From assembly GCA_021464415.1 (NCBI GenBank), contig CM038471.1, forward strand, positions 74,440,851 to 74,504,850: 64,000 nucleotides of DNA, in the 5' to 3' direction. The DNA is from Lonicera japonica. Lineage: Eukaryota > Streptophyta > Magnoliopsida > Dipsacales > Caprifoliaceae. Numbering within the stretch: position 1 is the stretch's first letter; each line of letters opens with the position of its first letter. A program made the position numbers and the translations under genes. Positions 11,459-22,691 of the stretch are shown here, in pieces. The notes under the pieces are model-generated. The model searched no databases. It was not told the origin of the DNA and was given only the letters and a program-made list of their open reading frames with translations.

Positions 11459-13084
11459 TCATCTCACTTGGCCGATCGATTTTGCTGTGAAAGTGGGAAT
11501 GCTTTGCTTGTGCCTGAAGAAATTATCAGGATCAACTGCGGTCTTCACTTGAACCAACCTCTTAAAGTTGTCTTTGAAGTATCTAGTACCCCAAGCACTT
11601 GCTTCTTCATAGCTGGTCCCTACTCCAATATCAAGATCATTATAGTTCACGTACGCTTGTCTTGGATTCTTAGAGACATAAGAACCCAAATAGCTGTATA
11701 GGGAATTGAGAAAATCCAAAAGCTTTTGTTGTTCCGCGACTGGTGTATCAGCTTGCCAAGTAACACCGGTGTACAACATGTATAAGTTTCCAGCTCGATG
11801 GGGGAACGGAAGCGCCGACTCTGAGTACTCGTCCATTTTTCCACCGTATGGGGTCATTAGTATATTGGTCGCCCCATCATCTACTTGAAAGAATAGTTTC
11901 CATATCCCTTCAAGCCCTTCCACAGGAATCGGCACTTGCACGTAGTCGGATTTTGCTTTGAAGTATGATTTAGGCGGGGCGGATCGGTTAAGCAAAACCT
12001 CAACCGATGTGCCTAATGAAAATGAGGCATCTCCGGCAAAAAATACCGTAGATTCGATCCAGCTTACTTCCATACAATCTTCTCTCACCAAACCCAATTC
12101 AGGAAAGCTTTCATTCATCACGGCAAGTAGCCTATCAGCTCCACCAAGGAACAACGATTCAAACGCGATTCGAATAGTTCTTTTACCATCTTGATTTACC
12201 ACTAAAAATTGAACTCTAAGATAAAGATCTCTATCGATTGTGGGCGCAATGGATTGCCACTTATAAAGCAACTCGGTACCATTTTGTTCTAAGGTTCGAT
12301 GAACTGCAAAGATGGTGACAATTTCCGGTACTTCAACTAAATTAACCTTCCATGCAAGAACAATTCCAAAACTTGAAGCAATACCGCCTCTAATGGCCCA
12401 AAAAAGATCTTCTCCCATCGACTCCCTGTCCAGTATTCTCCCATTAACATCCATAAATCGAACATCGATAACATTATCAGCACCAAGGCCATACTTACGT
12501 TTCAGTGATCCGTATCCTCCCCCACTAATAAACCCACCGATGCCGACGGTGCTCCAAACACCTCCCGGAAAGCCGTAAGTACTACTTTTTTCGGCAATTC
12601 CGTAGTACACTTCCCCGAGATTCGCACCACCACCAATCCAAGCGGTGCCACTTTCAACATCAACATCCACTGATCGAAGATTAATCATATCTATCATTAC
12701 AAAAGGGATATCGGTGCGTGTCGAATAAGAAAGACCCTCAAAATCGTGACCTCCGCATCGAATTCTTAACTGGATTTCGTTTTCCTTGGAGCAGTAAAGG
12801 ACTGTTTGGATTTGGGATTCATTTACTGGCGTGACAATAACTAGAGGCTTGTTTGTAGAGGGTGATGTAAACCTTAGGTCTTGGATTGAGAACTCTAATA
12901 CAGAGGTGTATGAAGAGTTTTTTGGGGTAAGTGTGACTTTCGAGATTGGGATTTCGGAGTTTTGTGGGTAATGGGTGTTGAGGCATTCAATGAAAGCTTT
13001 AGTAGTTGCATCTAAGGAAGTAGCTGCACGTAATAAAACAGAGGAGAGAAGAACAAAGAGAAGCAACGAAGAAGAATACTCCAT
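11459..13084 (-). CDS. Berberine bridge enzyme-like FAD-linked oxidase
   Basis: An intact intronless frame of 541 codons, the usual BBE-like length. Such enzymes are secreted flavoproteins oxidising alkaloids, cannabinoid precursors, monolignols or oligosaccharides; the substrate cannot be told here. Residues 1-24 form a signal peptide. The FAD-binding domain (about 75-250) has the covalent His motif RCGGHDFEGLSY (His113) and the glycine-rich loop GGGYGSLKRKYGL. The C-terminal BBE domain has YVNYNDLDIG (Tyr481) and FKRLVQVKTAVDPDNFF. Possible N-glycosylation sites: Asn56, 88, 268, 324, 366. Oddities: the second flavin-linking Cys of the family (GVCPT) is Trp177 (GVWST); the next GGH is GGF (Phe185); the common Gln/Glu in NLYxxQ is Tyr438. 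One covalent flavin bond and altered catalysis are therefore likely. The start is the first Met, with a TATA box 56 bp upstream. A broken paralogous 3' end lies downstream. Confidence 0.93.
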   Translation of the reverse strand: MEYSSSLLLFVLLSSVLLRAATSLDATTKAFIECLNTHYPQNSEIPISKVTLTPKNSSYTSVLEFSIQDLRFTSPSTNKPLVIVTPVNESQIQTVLYCSKENEIQLRIRCGGHDFEGLSYSTRTDIPFVMIDMINLRSVDVDVESGTAWIGGGANLGEVYYGIAEKSSTYGFPGGVWSTVGIGGFISGGGYGSLKRKYGLGADNVIDVRFMDVNGRILDRESMGEDLFWAIRGGIASSFGIVLAWKVNLVEVPEIVTIFAVHRTLEQNGTELLYKWQSIAPTIDRDLYLRVQFLVVNQDGKRTIRIAFESLFLGGADRLLAVMNESFPELGLVREDCMEVSWIESTVFFAGDASFSLGTSVEVLLNRSAPPKSYFKAKSDYVQVPIPVEGLEGIWKLFFQVDDGATNILMTPYGGKMDEYSESALPFPHRAGNLYMLYTGVTWQADTPVAEQQKLLDFLNSLYSYLGSYVSKNPRQAYVNYNDLDIGVGTSYEEASAWGTRYFKDNFKRLVQVKTAVDPDNFFRHKQSIPTFTAKSIGQVR

Positions 13085-13139
13085 TTCAATTTCTTGTGTG
13101 AATTGTGTGGATAAGATAGCTAGGGTGATTAAGTTGCTC

Positions 13140-13147
13140 TATTTATA
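13140..13147 (-). promoter_or_regulatory. TATA box of the BBE-like gene
   Basis: The minus strand reads CCTATAAATAG, a near-ideal plant TATA box, 56 bp before the start codon. This spacing predicts transcription starting about 25-30 bp before the ATG and a short leader. Confidence 0.75.
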
Positions 13148-13149
13148 GG

Positions 13150-14535
13150 CAATTTTCAGGGAAGAGAGTCACGTGGAACAAATGAATTGGCCTGCATGTA
13201 TTGTTATGCCAAATCGGATTAGGCTAGGCCTCTTCCTAATCTATATAATTAAGGTATCATGGTTTTTGAATTTTTAAAATATATAAGAGATGAAAGACTA
13301 AAATTTTAATAAAAAAATTAAATGGTCCATAGTTATAACCTATATAGTGTATATAATAAGTGACGATGTTTTTTTAATTTTAAAAATGTACAAACGATAA
13401 ATAATTATACAGCTAAAATTTAAGATATTTTTTTAATAGTTGGTAGTGATTTTGATACGGGTTTAGTTAATCTAGTGATTTTTGAATCTTCAAATAAGGG
13501 ATAAATAATTGTGCGGCAGAAATTTAAGAATTTTTTTTTTTTGAATGATTGATTATATATTTGGTACTATTTAGAACCTTGTGAACAAAAGTATTATAAC
13601 ACTTCAAAATTTTCTTTAGTCACACTTTATATAGATCTTTTGAAATATTTATTTTATTACTAAAAACAATTTTAGAGTGCTAATTTTATCAAATATTTGT
13701 AAAATTATGATCAGTACAGTTTCTAACATTCTAATATGAGCTGTGCTTGGCTCACAGACGCTGAGTCTGTGAGGATTTACAGCTGGTTTACCATCCTTTT
13801 TTAAGGAAAATGCTTTTCTCATGGTTTGCGAAATGGCTTGAATCTGACGGACCATTTCTGAGCGCAAATTTTTGCGAGTTTTAAAATGTTATTCAATAAT
13901 AGTTTACGTAATTACTTATTTTTACCCAATATTTACATTATATACACTTTAAACTCCTAAAAATTATAATAATTGCTCACTTTTTTTATAAGGTTATTAT
14001 ATATATATATATAGTAATCGCTTACTTTTACTCAAACTTTGTATTTCTTACGTTCTAGCCCCTTCTTTTTTATAAATACATTATATTCTTTGTTTTTGTT
14101 CTTTTTATACAAAATGATAAACTCATTACACAATCTTTTCTTATATAACATAACGTTTTTCATACAAACTATGACTTCACAATCACAATAAGGGTGGACA
14201 TAGAACCACCACAATAGAGATGAACTAACAAATAGTTCATTAACCACGACCATGTCAGTTGAATCCAAGACCTTCCTGTTACGATCGGATGCCAACCAGT
14301 TTTAAGGTTGGTTACAAATACATTCTATTAATTCCAACCCATTAAAAATTAGGATCTGCTCACTTTTTCTTATATTGTTTGTGCATTTTTTATATACAAG
14401 TGATAAATTTAGCCTGCTACTAACAATCGCAGCGGCAGGAGGAGGTGACGCCCGGCTCACTAACCACTTTATATGTAGTAAGTAAATGTTTGAAAATTTT
14501 ATTCACTCGTTTAAACAAGCATAAAAATTAGGACT
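13150..14535. other. Upstream region of the BBE-like gene, no other gene seen
   Basis: AT-rich. A small perfect hairpin (CACAGAC-gctga-GTCTGTG) sits near 13754-13772. Short minus-strand open frames (13649-13867 and 14032-14295) have no recognisable motif. No bounded transposon was found. Confidence 0.5.
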
Positions 14536-14892
14536 GGGGGTGAAAATTGGTCGGTATGGACACTAATTGGCCTATACCAAATTAGAACTATGATTTTTGA
14601 TATTTGTTTGGAGTGTAAGAGTATTGGTTTAGTATGTCAATAGCGTGCCATAGATTGATAATTTGTTAAAAGCTAATATAACAAAGCAAAAAATATTGTT
14701 TGTTATAATCTATAGTGTTTGAGTAAGACTTTAATCTATATATATATATATATATATATTCAATATTTTTTGTTAGATATTTACGTTATTGAAATTTTTG
14801 GTATTATCATATATATTTCTGATTTTTTAAACATTAAAATAAATTAACCTAAAAAAGTCGATATAGATAATTAAGATTCCAACACCCCAATA
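14536..14892. mobile_element. Possible hAT-type MITE remnant
   Basis: The left side has GGGGGTGAAAATTGG and the right side CCAACACCCCAAT, rough inverted ends of the GGGGTG class, with a TA microsatellite inside (14739-14760). No target duplication is visible. Treat as a tentative boundary call. Confidence 0.3.
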
Positions 14893-14915
14893 GTACGAAG
14901 ATTTTTTAAAACTAA

Positions 14916-15792
14916 GGGGGGTGTATTCAATTCAGATTTTAAAAGATTCTAACTGATTTTTTAAAATCCGTAGATTCTGTTAAATCTATGAATTGTTTTA
15001 AATCCTTATAGAAGCTGACAGATTTTAATGCATGGATTCTTTTGGATTTCTGCAGATTTTAATAAGTCCATGGATTTCTGCAGATTTTAATAAGTTCATG
15101 AATTTCTGCGGATTGTAATAAGTTCATCAAAAAAATCAAAAATCCAAAATCAAAAGACAAACAATAAAATAAATTAATTACGAGTTTAAAGTAACATTGT
15201 CAAAAATGTAAAGACAATTAACGAAATACATTATAAAAATTCATACTGCACCCACAAAATTAAACTTATCACACCACTAGTATTTTTTAATGAAATTGAC
15301 ATGAATTGTTTTTAAAAATTTGAACGATAATTAGCGATCTAACCATTTGAAATTATGTTAATGTGTGATAACCACATTAGTAAAAAAGAGAATAAAGACT
15401 TTATAGGGACGAAGAAAAAATTATAATGCGTTCATCACATAATAAGAAATTTGGATTTTGAGAGAGAGAGGGGGAGGGGGAGGGGGAAGGGAGAATGTTG
15501 AGTAAAGTTCTTAAAGGAATTGGAAATCCATCTGAAATCTCTGGGTAAATGAGAAGATTTCAAGATGGATTTTTATGTATAAAAATGGCTTTACAATCCA
15601 CCAAAATTCACCTACTAATTAAAATCCTACTAAGTCATTAGACTTTTGAATACCATAAGATTTAGATGGATTTTTTAAAATCTTAATTGAATACATCAAT
15701 ATTTTAAAAGACTTTTTAAAATCTCAATTGAATACCCATGAACTTTAAAAGTCCATAAAAATCTTATAGATTCTAAATCCAATACACCCCCC
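14916..15792. mobile_element. Harbinger-type MITE, GGGGGGTGTATT ends
   Basis: An 877-bp element with perfect 12-bp inverted ends GGGGGGTGTATT, whose similarity extends further inward (CAATTCAGATTTTAAAAG versus its rough complement). TAA flanks both ends (14913-14915 and 15793-15795), the 3-bp duplication of PIF/Harbinger. The interior is a patchwork of GATTTTAAAA/CTGCAGATTTTAATAAG repeats plus a purine tract at 15460-15495. No coding sequence. Confidence 0.85.
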
Positions 15793-16046
15793 TAAGATTT
15801 GTTTATGAAGTTTTTCGTTACTTCGAATCACTGTCTTTTACCGTTAGTTGTAGCCCCCATCAAAGAAGTTTGGGTGTTTTACTGTTCTTTGAGTTTGTCA
15901 TGGAAGAGATTTTAATTTGAGACGGATGGAGTCGCTTCAAAACTTTTTATCGTAAATTCAATGGAACAATACATGTTACATGAAAAAATTTAATTACTTT
16001 AATAAATTAAAGGATTCCCGTAAAGGTTCTATTAATTTCTTGTTTC

Positions 16047-16420
16047 TACACCCATTTTTAAGCACCCAATTTAATTTTTAATTTTTAAAGAGCACCCTAA
16101 TTATTTGGGCACCTAATTAATGATAAAGCAACTCTCTTATTAAACCTATCCTCAGAAAAGCTCGATCTTCTTCACTTTCTCATCTTCTTAATTGTCATCT
16201 TCTTGTTACAACTAAGTGAATTAATATATGAAGAACATCCATCACCATTCTCTCTAAACAAGTATGAAAAAATGCACAATAAAATTTGAACCATATAGTT
16301 TCTTTCTTGAATTTATAATTGTGATTGGATAAGAAGAAGAAAATAAATTAGCGTGATTGTTTGCCTACCTAATCCCAAATTAAAACTAAATTTTGGTGCT
16401 TAAAAGAATGGGTGTTGATA
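16047..16420. mobile_element. MITE with ACACCCATTYTTAAGCACC ends
   Basis: The left end (ACACCCATTTTTAAGCACCC) and the right end, read as complement (ACACCCATTCTTTTAAGCACC), are clear inverted copies about 375 bp apart, with AAATTTAGTTT-like sequence following inward on both arms. The target duplication was not resolved. No coding capacity. Confidence 0.65.
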
Positions 16421-16618
16421 GAAAAAAATTAAGAATGACGTTATCACTCTAAATTAAATTTATAATAGTACAATTGTACAAGGTCTTTTTTTTTGTAAAT
16501 AGAAAACAATTGTTTTTACTAGGAGTCCTGATATATAATAGTAAAACATTTGTGGTGCAAATTCACTCTCACGGTAATAAAAGTGTATCTATAAGTTAAC
16601 CAAGACTTGCATCGGTTA

Positions 16619-17972
16619 GAACATCTCTAATAGTTGTGTAAAAATTGATATGTATATGGGTGATTTTGTTTCTATTCGCCTAATCTTGAAGTCCATCCAC
16701 CCAAACGAAGGGTAGTTTGATTTTTGGTGATTATTTATACCAAAAATATTCTTGTTAGTTTATCCCATTAAATTATCTATTGCTATTTATTTGAAGAAAT
16801 ACAATGTGCTTAAAACACCCCATCTTCCTTATTCTATCAAAATCTTAATTCATATCTCACATCTGTGAACAAATTATCAACGTTCATATATGTATACATA
16901 TATACATACTTGTACCGATTTTGTACATAATTTTTAATCAACTACTAATTTTTATAGCAATTCAAGTTCATCATCAATTCACCATTCACAATTACCAACC
17001 TTTAAAATATGAACACTGCTTATAACCATTAATATATACAATTTAAAAATATAAGTTGATTTGGTTCTCTAAAATTCCATTTTATTCCTATTGGCGATCA
17101 ATTTACCATTCACTGTTTTATCAAACTGATCCTACTCTTCTATACTAAGGCCCCCATTATCGTGTTGTAAAGGAATTGAATAACATACTCTATCGTAGTT
17201 TCATCATATTCATTAATATGAAATCTATTTCTTTTTCTTTTTTTAAGGTAGATTTTTAGTGAGCATCCATGGCGGAATAAGTGCAAATTAGCTTATGTAA
17301 AAATTAGGGTTAAGTTTTAAGAATTTAAGGTAATGGAAAAGATGAGGGCATTAGAATATCATATATTCTCAACACCATTTATAAATAATTAAAATAAAAA
17401 TTAAAGAGTTAAAAATATATTACTTTTTGTAAGTTTTACCGATGAAGTGGGTAAAATGAAAAGAAAACGCGGATTAACTTCCTATCTAGTTAAATATGGA
17501 TGAACTGAAAGAAATTGTAGATAGAAACAAAACCACCCTGTGTATATCTCAAGTGTCAACCAATTTTTACACAAAACTTTAAATCTAAAAAAAATATGTT
17601 CCAATGGAAATTTTGTAAAATTAAAAAGAACCAATAAGATATGAACAAATGTTACATGTTATTTTATATAATTTATTTTATTTTTTTCTTGAAATTATAT
17701 ATACATAATATTATGATCACAATGGATCTTGATTTGTAGGTCTTGATTAGTAGATTTCAAATATATAATTTCTATTAAAATTTACATTTTGTATTAAAAG
17801 TTATTACATTTTAAATCTTTATAAAAAATTGAGGAGTGAGAAAGCTGAAATGGTATTTTAAATTAAGTGTGTATTTTATACTTTTATTTTTCACAAAACA
17901 ATTTTTTAAAAGATTGTTAGAGATAAAAAAAATTATATAAAAAAAAATTATATACTATCACTGAAGATGCTC
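16619..17972. mobile_element. Composite MITE with long inverted arms
   Basis: Bases 16630-16700 are repeated inverted at about 17500-17575 (shared GTGTAAAAATTG, TTTTGTTTCTAT and AGTYCATCCA). The right portion, 17540-17972, is a member of a MITE family also present inverted at 39048-39515 and in pieces at 23640-23900 and 42590-42960; shared landmarks are GAACCAATAARATAT, ATAATGGATCTTGATTT-like text and AAAAGTTATTACATTTT. The right end reads GAAGATGCTCC and the left GAACATCTCTAATAG, loosely matching. Non-coding. Confidence 0.6.
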
Positions 17973-18047
17973 CTGGAAATAAGGTAAAAGGGTTTGCATG
18001 ATAATGTTTTTCGCAAAAAAATCAACGAATAATATTTTTTAGAAATA

Positions 18048-18605
18048 AGGGCCTAAATATCATTATCATTATGAGATAAGAGCTTGTTTATCAATTGCGT
18101 TTTAAAATAAGGGATTTGACAGAGTGCAAACTTTACTTTGCACTAAATTGTGTTGAGTGCAAACTTAACTTTGCACAAAATTGTGTTCAGTGCAAACTTA
18201 ACTTTGCAATAAAAAAAATTTAGTGCAAATTTGTTTTGCATAATGTGTTTATATTTTTTAACAAATATATTCTTATATTTCATTCATAAAACTTTAAAAC
18301 AACATTAAATAAACAAAAATACATAGCAATATTTTAGAAAATAAAGAGTGCAAACTTAATTTTGCATAATTCCGAAAAAATTATTATGTGTATTTTATTA
18401 ATAAATAGGTTTTGAATATGTAATTTGTTAAAATTATTCTAAAGCACTGTCAATTAAACACTTATTTATAATAATATGCTAAAAAACATGTAGTGTATAC
18501 TTGATTTTGCATGATTCCATAAAAAATACAATTTAAAAATTTACTGCAAAGTTAACTTTGCAATCATTTTAGAATTTGGTCAAATATAAGTCCTTAATTT
18601 TAAAA
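18048..18605. repeat. Tandem TGCAAA/TTTGCA hairpin repeats
   Basis: Three consecutive units of about 35-40 bp at 18123-18215 each contain a palindrome of the form GTGCAAACTTAACTTTGCAC. Decayed related motifs follow at about 18347, 18490 and 18543. Rough inverted ends, AATAAGGGCCTAAATAT (left) and TTAAGGACTTATATTT (right, complement), suggest the whole block is a mobile or foldback element. No protein is encoded. Confidence 0.6.
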
Positions 18606-19490
18606 AAAAATATTCCCTACTTCTTTTGTAGAATATTTTGTATACAAGTCCTATTTTTTAATATCCCAAAAATGCTCTTAGTTTAGCATGACCCTTTCTT
18701 AAAATTTAATTGTATATTTATGTTAGGAGCCTATAAGAAGTAACATTTGTTTCCTTTTAAATTTTGGTTTATATTTTAAACTTACTGCTGCTTTTTTCAA
18801 GGAAGACTTATTACATAGGAATCTCCTCGGATAAATTGGAGCCCCCATCCCCTCACAAGAATAATATTTGTGAAAGAGTCCTAAAAACTCTTTTCCTTTT
18901 TACAATTGATGAAAAATTTAAAAGAGGAGATGCAATCGAAGTTATAATGCTGCAAGTGAGACTTGGAAGGACGCTTTTTTCAACGAACCAAATAATATAG
19001 TAAATTGTGACTTCGTTTGATAACAATATGAAAAAGTAAAATACAAACAGTTGATTTTTATAAGAAGTTGGAAAATAAGTTGAGACGTGTGGTAAGATAT
19101 CTTTTTACTTTGTGCCTTTTTCCATGAACAAATTTTTTTTGGTGGTTGAACAACAAAAAAATTCCACAAAAGATTATGAAAGATGTAGAATATCTACTCA
19201 TAAAATTGAGAGTATCTTATCACATGCCTCAACTTTTTTTTAATAAAGGTTTTGATTCAAATGTATTACAAGGCCATTAGCACATATTGAATGTTCAAAG
19301 TCATAAATTCAAATAAAAAATATATATCATAGCTTCATTTCAATTAAAAAAATACATTTTTCATACTCAGCATTCAAAAGGTGTTCACTAAACAGTGGCT
19401 AAAAAAAACCTTTAACATTAAATATGGATTTATTTAACGAGTCGTGTTAATATGTATCTTAAGGGTACTTGTTAATAACCCATTTATATA
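18606..19490. other. Intergenic, with possible decayed MITE
   Basis: No gene recognised; the 78-codon frame at 18764-19000 has no familiar motif. Bases 19012-19235 have rough internal symmetry (AAGTTGGAAAATAAGTTGAGACGTGTGGTAAGATA versus TATCTTATCACATGCCTCAAC) and a CGTTTGATAACA start, suggesting a degraded Tourist-like MITE. Confidence 0.4.
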
Positions 19491-20310
19491 GGGGTGAATT
19501 TGGCATAATACCATACTACACCGTATATACCATGTACCGTACCAAAAATTTGGTACGCCAAAGTCTATTATCACTAAAAGGTATACCAAAAATTTGGTAT
19601 GCTACGATATGGTATGGTATATTGCCAAATAATCAAGCTTTAAAAAATAATTCAACATAACATCATTTTAGGAACTGCTACTTTAATAAAATATAAATTG
19701 CATAATTTTGCTCCTGATTAGATTACAATAGCTGCCACTTTAATAAAATGAGTTTACAGTTCAAATTATGATTTAAAGTATATAAATAATATTTTTCTTT
19801 TAACACTTTAAAAAGGGAAAAAGGACAATGAGGAGGTTAGCGTTACACCAATACGGTTATTCACCATTTAAACTCACTAACATGTCTTAATTTGGATATT
19901 GGGTGTCATTTTGGGAATTAAATCAAGTAATTAATTCAAATCAATTACCCATTTTCATACAAACAAATAACATATATATGAATAGAAACAGATAAAGAGA
20001 ATTATGAAAAATCGAAATAGATGAGAGGAAAAAAAGATTATAGTAGTGAACATAGAGAATAAAGAAGGGAGAGAGAATGAGAGAATGAAAGAGATGTGTG
20101 ACTTTGTGGATAGTACATGGTACATTACTAAACCCTAAGATTGCGTTGATGCGTAAAATAAGAGGGTGTGATAAAATAATTTTATCCTATCCCAGTACCA
20201 TACCATAATATTTTGGTACAATACAATACCGAGCGGTATTATACCATTACTAAACTGTACCAAAGTTTGATAATGGTATAATATGATACGATTTGGTCCA
20301 CCCATACACT
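19491..20310. mobile_element. MITE-like element rich in GGTAC/ATACC palindromes
   Basis: The left end (ATAGGGGTGAATTTGG) and right end (complement ATGGGTGGACCAAAT) are approximate inverted repeats. Inside each arm are palindromic clusters such as ACCAAAAATTTGGTA and GGTATGGTATATTGCC on the left, and TTTTGGTACAATACAATACC and TAATGGTATAATATG on the right, so the arms can pair. No coding sequence. Edges approximate. Confidence 0.55.
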
Positions 20311-20374
20311 TATATTAAGAAAAAAAACTTAAATACAAATTTAATATGGCACATATAAGAATTAGCCAAAAAAA

Positions 20375-21715
20375 AAAAATTAAGTTTGGGAGTACATACA
20401 ATTTAAACCCCGAAGTCTCAAAAGTTAAAATGTTAACCCTAAAGTATAATTAGTATTGCAATCTAGCCATTCTGTCCATTTCAATTAAAAAACACCAAAC
20501 GACAGGTGATGTGGCTGCTAAGGTGACTAAGTTCCTACTTTAACTGAGCATAACTTCAGTTACATAGCTTGGAATTTAATTCTATGAATTCCATTGAGTT
20601 TATCTCAAATTTTGCTTCATTTCGAGGGATACTTTTATATAGTTTCGAGTTAATATGTGAAAATTGATATTTACGCAGCAACATTTTATTTTAATTAAAT
20701 CTAATACTTTGACTGAGCATATCTTTAGTTACATAACTTGAAATCCAATTTCATGAACTCTATTGAGAATTTTGATATGAACTTAATAGAGTTAATGGAT
20801 TTCGAATTGTGTAACTAAAGATACATTTGTACTAGATTTTATTAAAACAAAATGTTACTGTATAAATATAAACTTTTTACATATATGAGCTTAAAAGTAT
20901 ATAAAAGTACCATATGAAATGAAGATGACTATGATACGAACTCAATGGAATTAGCATAATTAGATTCTGAGTTGTGTAGCTAAAGATAAGCCCAATTAAA
21001 AGATTAAACTTTATTGAAATAAAATGTTACAGTATAAATATATGCTTTCATATATTAACTTATATATATGTATATATATAAACATAAGTATCACTCGAAA
21101 TGAAGAACATTTTGATACGAATTAAATGGAATTGATAGAATTGAATTACCAGCCGTATAATTAAAGATATACTTAGTTAATATATAATACTTGCCACGTA
21201 GTAGCCTCGTCAGCAACCACGTCACCCGTTGTTTGGTGTTTTGTAATTGGGATAGATGAAAGTGTTTTATTGTAGTATTAATTATACTTTAGGATTAACA
21301 TTGCAATTTTTGAGATTTTATGATTTAACTTACATGTACCCAGAGGCCCCAGGGATTTTCCGAGAGGTGGGCTAATAGCAATAGACAAAAAATATCAAAA
21401 GTATAACTATGTAGTGAAAAAAAAATTAATAACATAATTTAAATATTTAAATTCCATACATAACGAAAAGTATCCAACAAAGTTGAGCTTCGACGAGTTT
21501 TTAATGATTTAAATTCATTTATTACAGTCTCTAGCTAATATATATTTGAGCTGGGCTAAGGGGTGGGCTTAAACTAAATTTTTTTTATATATTTTTTTAC
21601 TAGTGCTAATAAAGTTTTTCAAAATTTTTCCTTGTGCTGAAACCCGCCATGTCCCCCCTAGGTCCGCCCCTGCATGTACCCACAAATGTTAGGATTTTTT
21701 TGTTAATTTTTCAAC
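20375..21715. mobile_element. Long-inverted-repeat (foldback or MULE-like) element
   Basis: About 170 bp at the left (20375-20545) reappear inverted at the right (21190-21340 and 21673-21715). Matching strings are CTAAAGTATAATTA, AACACCAAACRACRGGTGA, GTGGYTGCT and AGTACATACA/GGTACATGTAA. Between the arms are about four related units of roughly 170-200 bp alternating in orientation, each with TTAGTTACAT(A)ACTTG-like and ATTTTATTAAA...TGTTAC-like motifs. A younger 332-bp hAT element interrupts the right arm. Long arms fit Mutator-like or foldback elements; the target duplication was not determined. Confidence 0.7.
21341..21672. mobile_element. Non-autonomous hAT element nested in the foldback element
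   Basis: Ends are CAGAGGCCCC on the left and, as complement, CAGGGGCGGA on the right. A perfect 8-bp target duplication, CATGTACC, flanks it (21333-21340 and 21673-21680). The 332-bp interior encodes nothing. It splits the right arm of the surrounding long-inverted-repeat element, so it is the younger insertion. Confidence 0.9.
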
Positions 21716-21719
21716 GTAG

Positions 21720-22640
21720 ATTCTTACACATGTGATTATTATTTATATTCAAAACATGGTAAACATGTGCCCAAGGATACAAGTTATCATTTTTTTTATT
21801 TAATAAATCTTGATACCTGCTTTTGTAATGCAAGCTAACTCAAAATGGGATCTTAATTAAGAAAATAAATTATTTTTTAGATAGATAAATAAATTAAAAG
21901 TAGGAAGCCATTTAATCGTTGTTGCATGATCGAGAAAAATAAGATATTCCTTAGGTAACTTGGTCCAAGAGAATTAATTAAAAGTTTAGGGTTCTAATTA
22001 TAAATAGTATAAATAATCACTAAAATAATCAAGTACTTGATACTTCTAAATAATGTACTGGCCAAAATGGTAGCCGGTAATCTTACTTTTCAAATGTGAG
22101 GTTGATATTTTGTCCATAACTCACGGTTACGCAATCATTTTTCTTCTAATAGATGTTATCATTAGTCATTACTTAAACTACTGAAGGCGAAAACAAACCC
22201 CATCTAAACAGTTGAAAAGTCATTTGGAGGCTGCCACCCAGTAGAAAACGTTGTCCCTTTTTTTGGTCAGGAAAATTTTGTCCTTCAATAAGAAGGCGTG
22301 TCTTAGACTATTTAAACTAAGACAAAAATTTATAATTAATAATTGTCCAATACTGTCGGCATGATAAATTTAACAAAAAGTTATTTAGCATATAATAATT
22401 CGACTAAATTTAACGATTGACTGAATTTTAACAAGACATGTAAATTTGTTAACCCATCCCATCCCCCCCTCCCCTTCCCTCACTTCTCTCGCCTCTCTAT
22501 CAAAATGAGGCATCTTATATTTCCCTCACTCTTTCTTCTTCATGTTCTCTCTATTTACTTTTACTTGCATCTTCATCTCCATTATTTTTATGCCTTATCC
22601 TCTTTGTGCATGTATATTTTTGCAATTTTTAATTATGGGC
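21720..22640. other. Intergenic, no gene seen
   Basis: AT-rich sequence with no supportable ORF, ending in a C-rich tract near 22458-22500 followed by a short, leucine-rich open frame (22505-22753) that I do not consider a gene because it runs through a palindrome. Confidence 0.5.
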
Positions 22641-22648
22641 AACTGGTG

Positions 22649-22691
22649 GGTGAATGTCACCCGTCCTTGCCTTGGGTGGGTGACATTCACC
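22649..22691. repeat. Perfect 14-bp inverted repeat (stem-loop)
   Basis: The arms GGTGAATGTCACCC (22649-22662) and GGGTGACATTCACC (22678-22691) are exact complements with a 15-base spacer. The left arm itself contains the partial palindrome GGTGAATGTCACC. It stands out as GC-rich in an AT-rich region. Confidence 0.85.
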
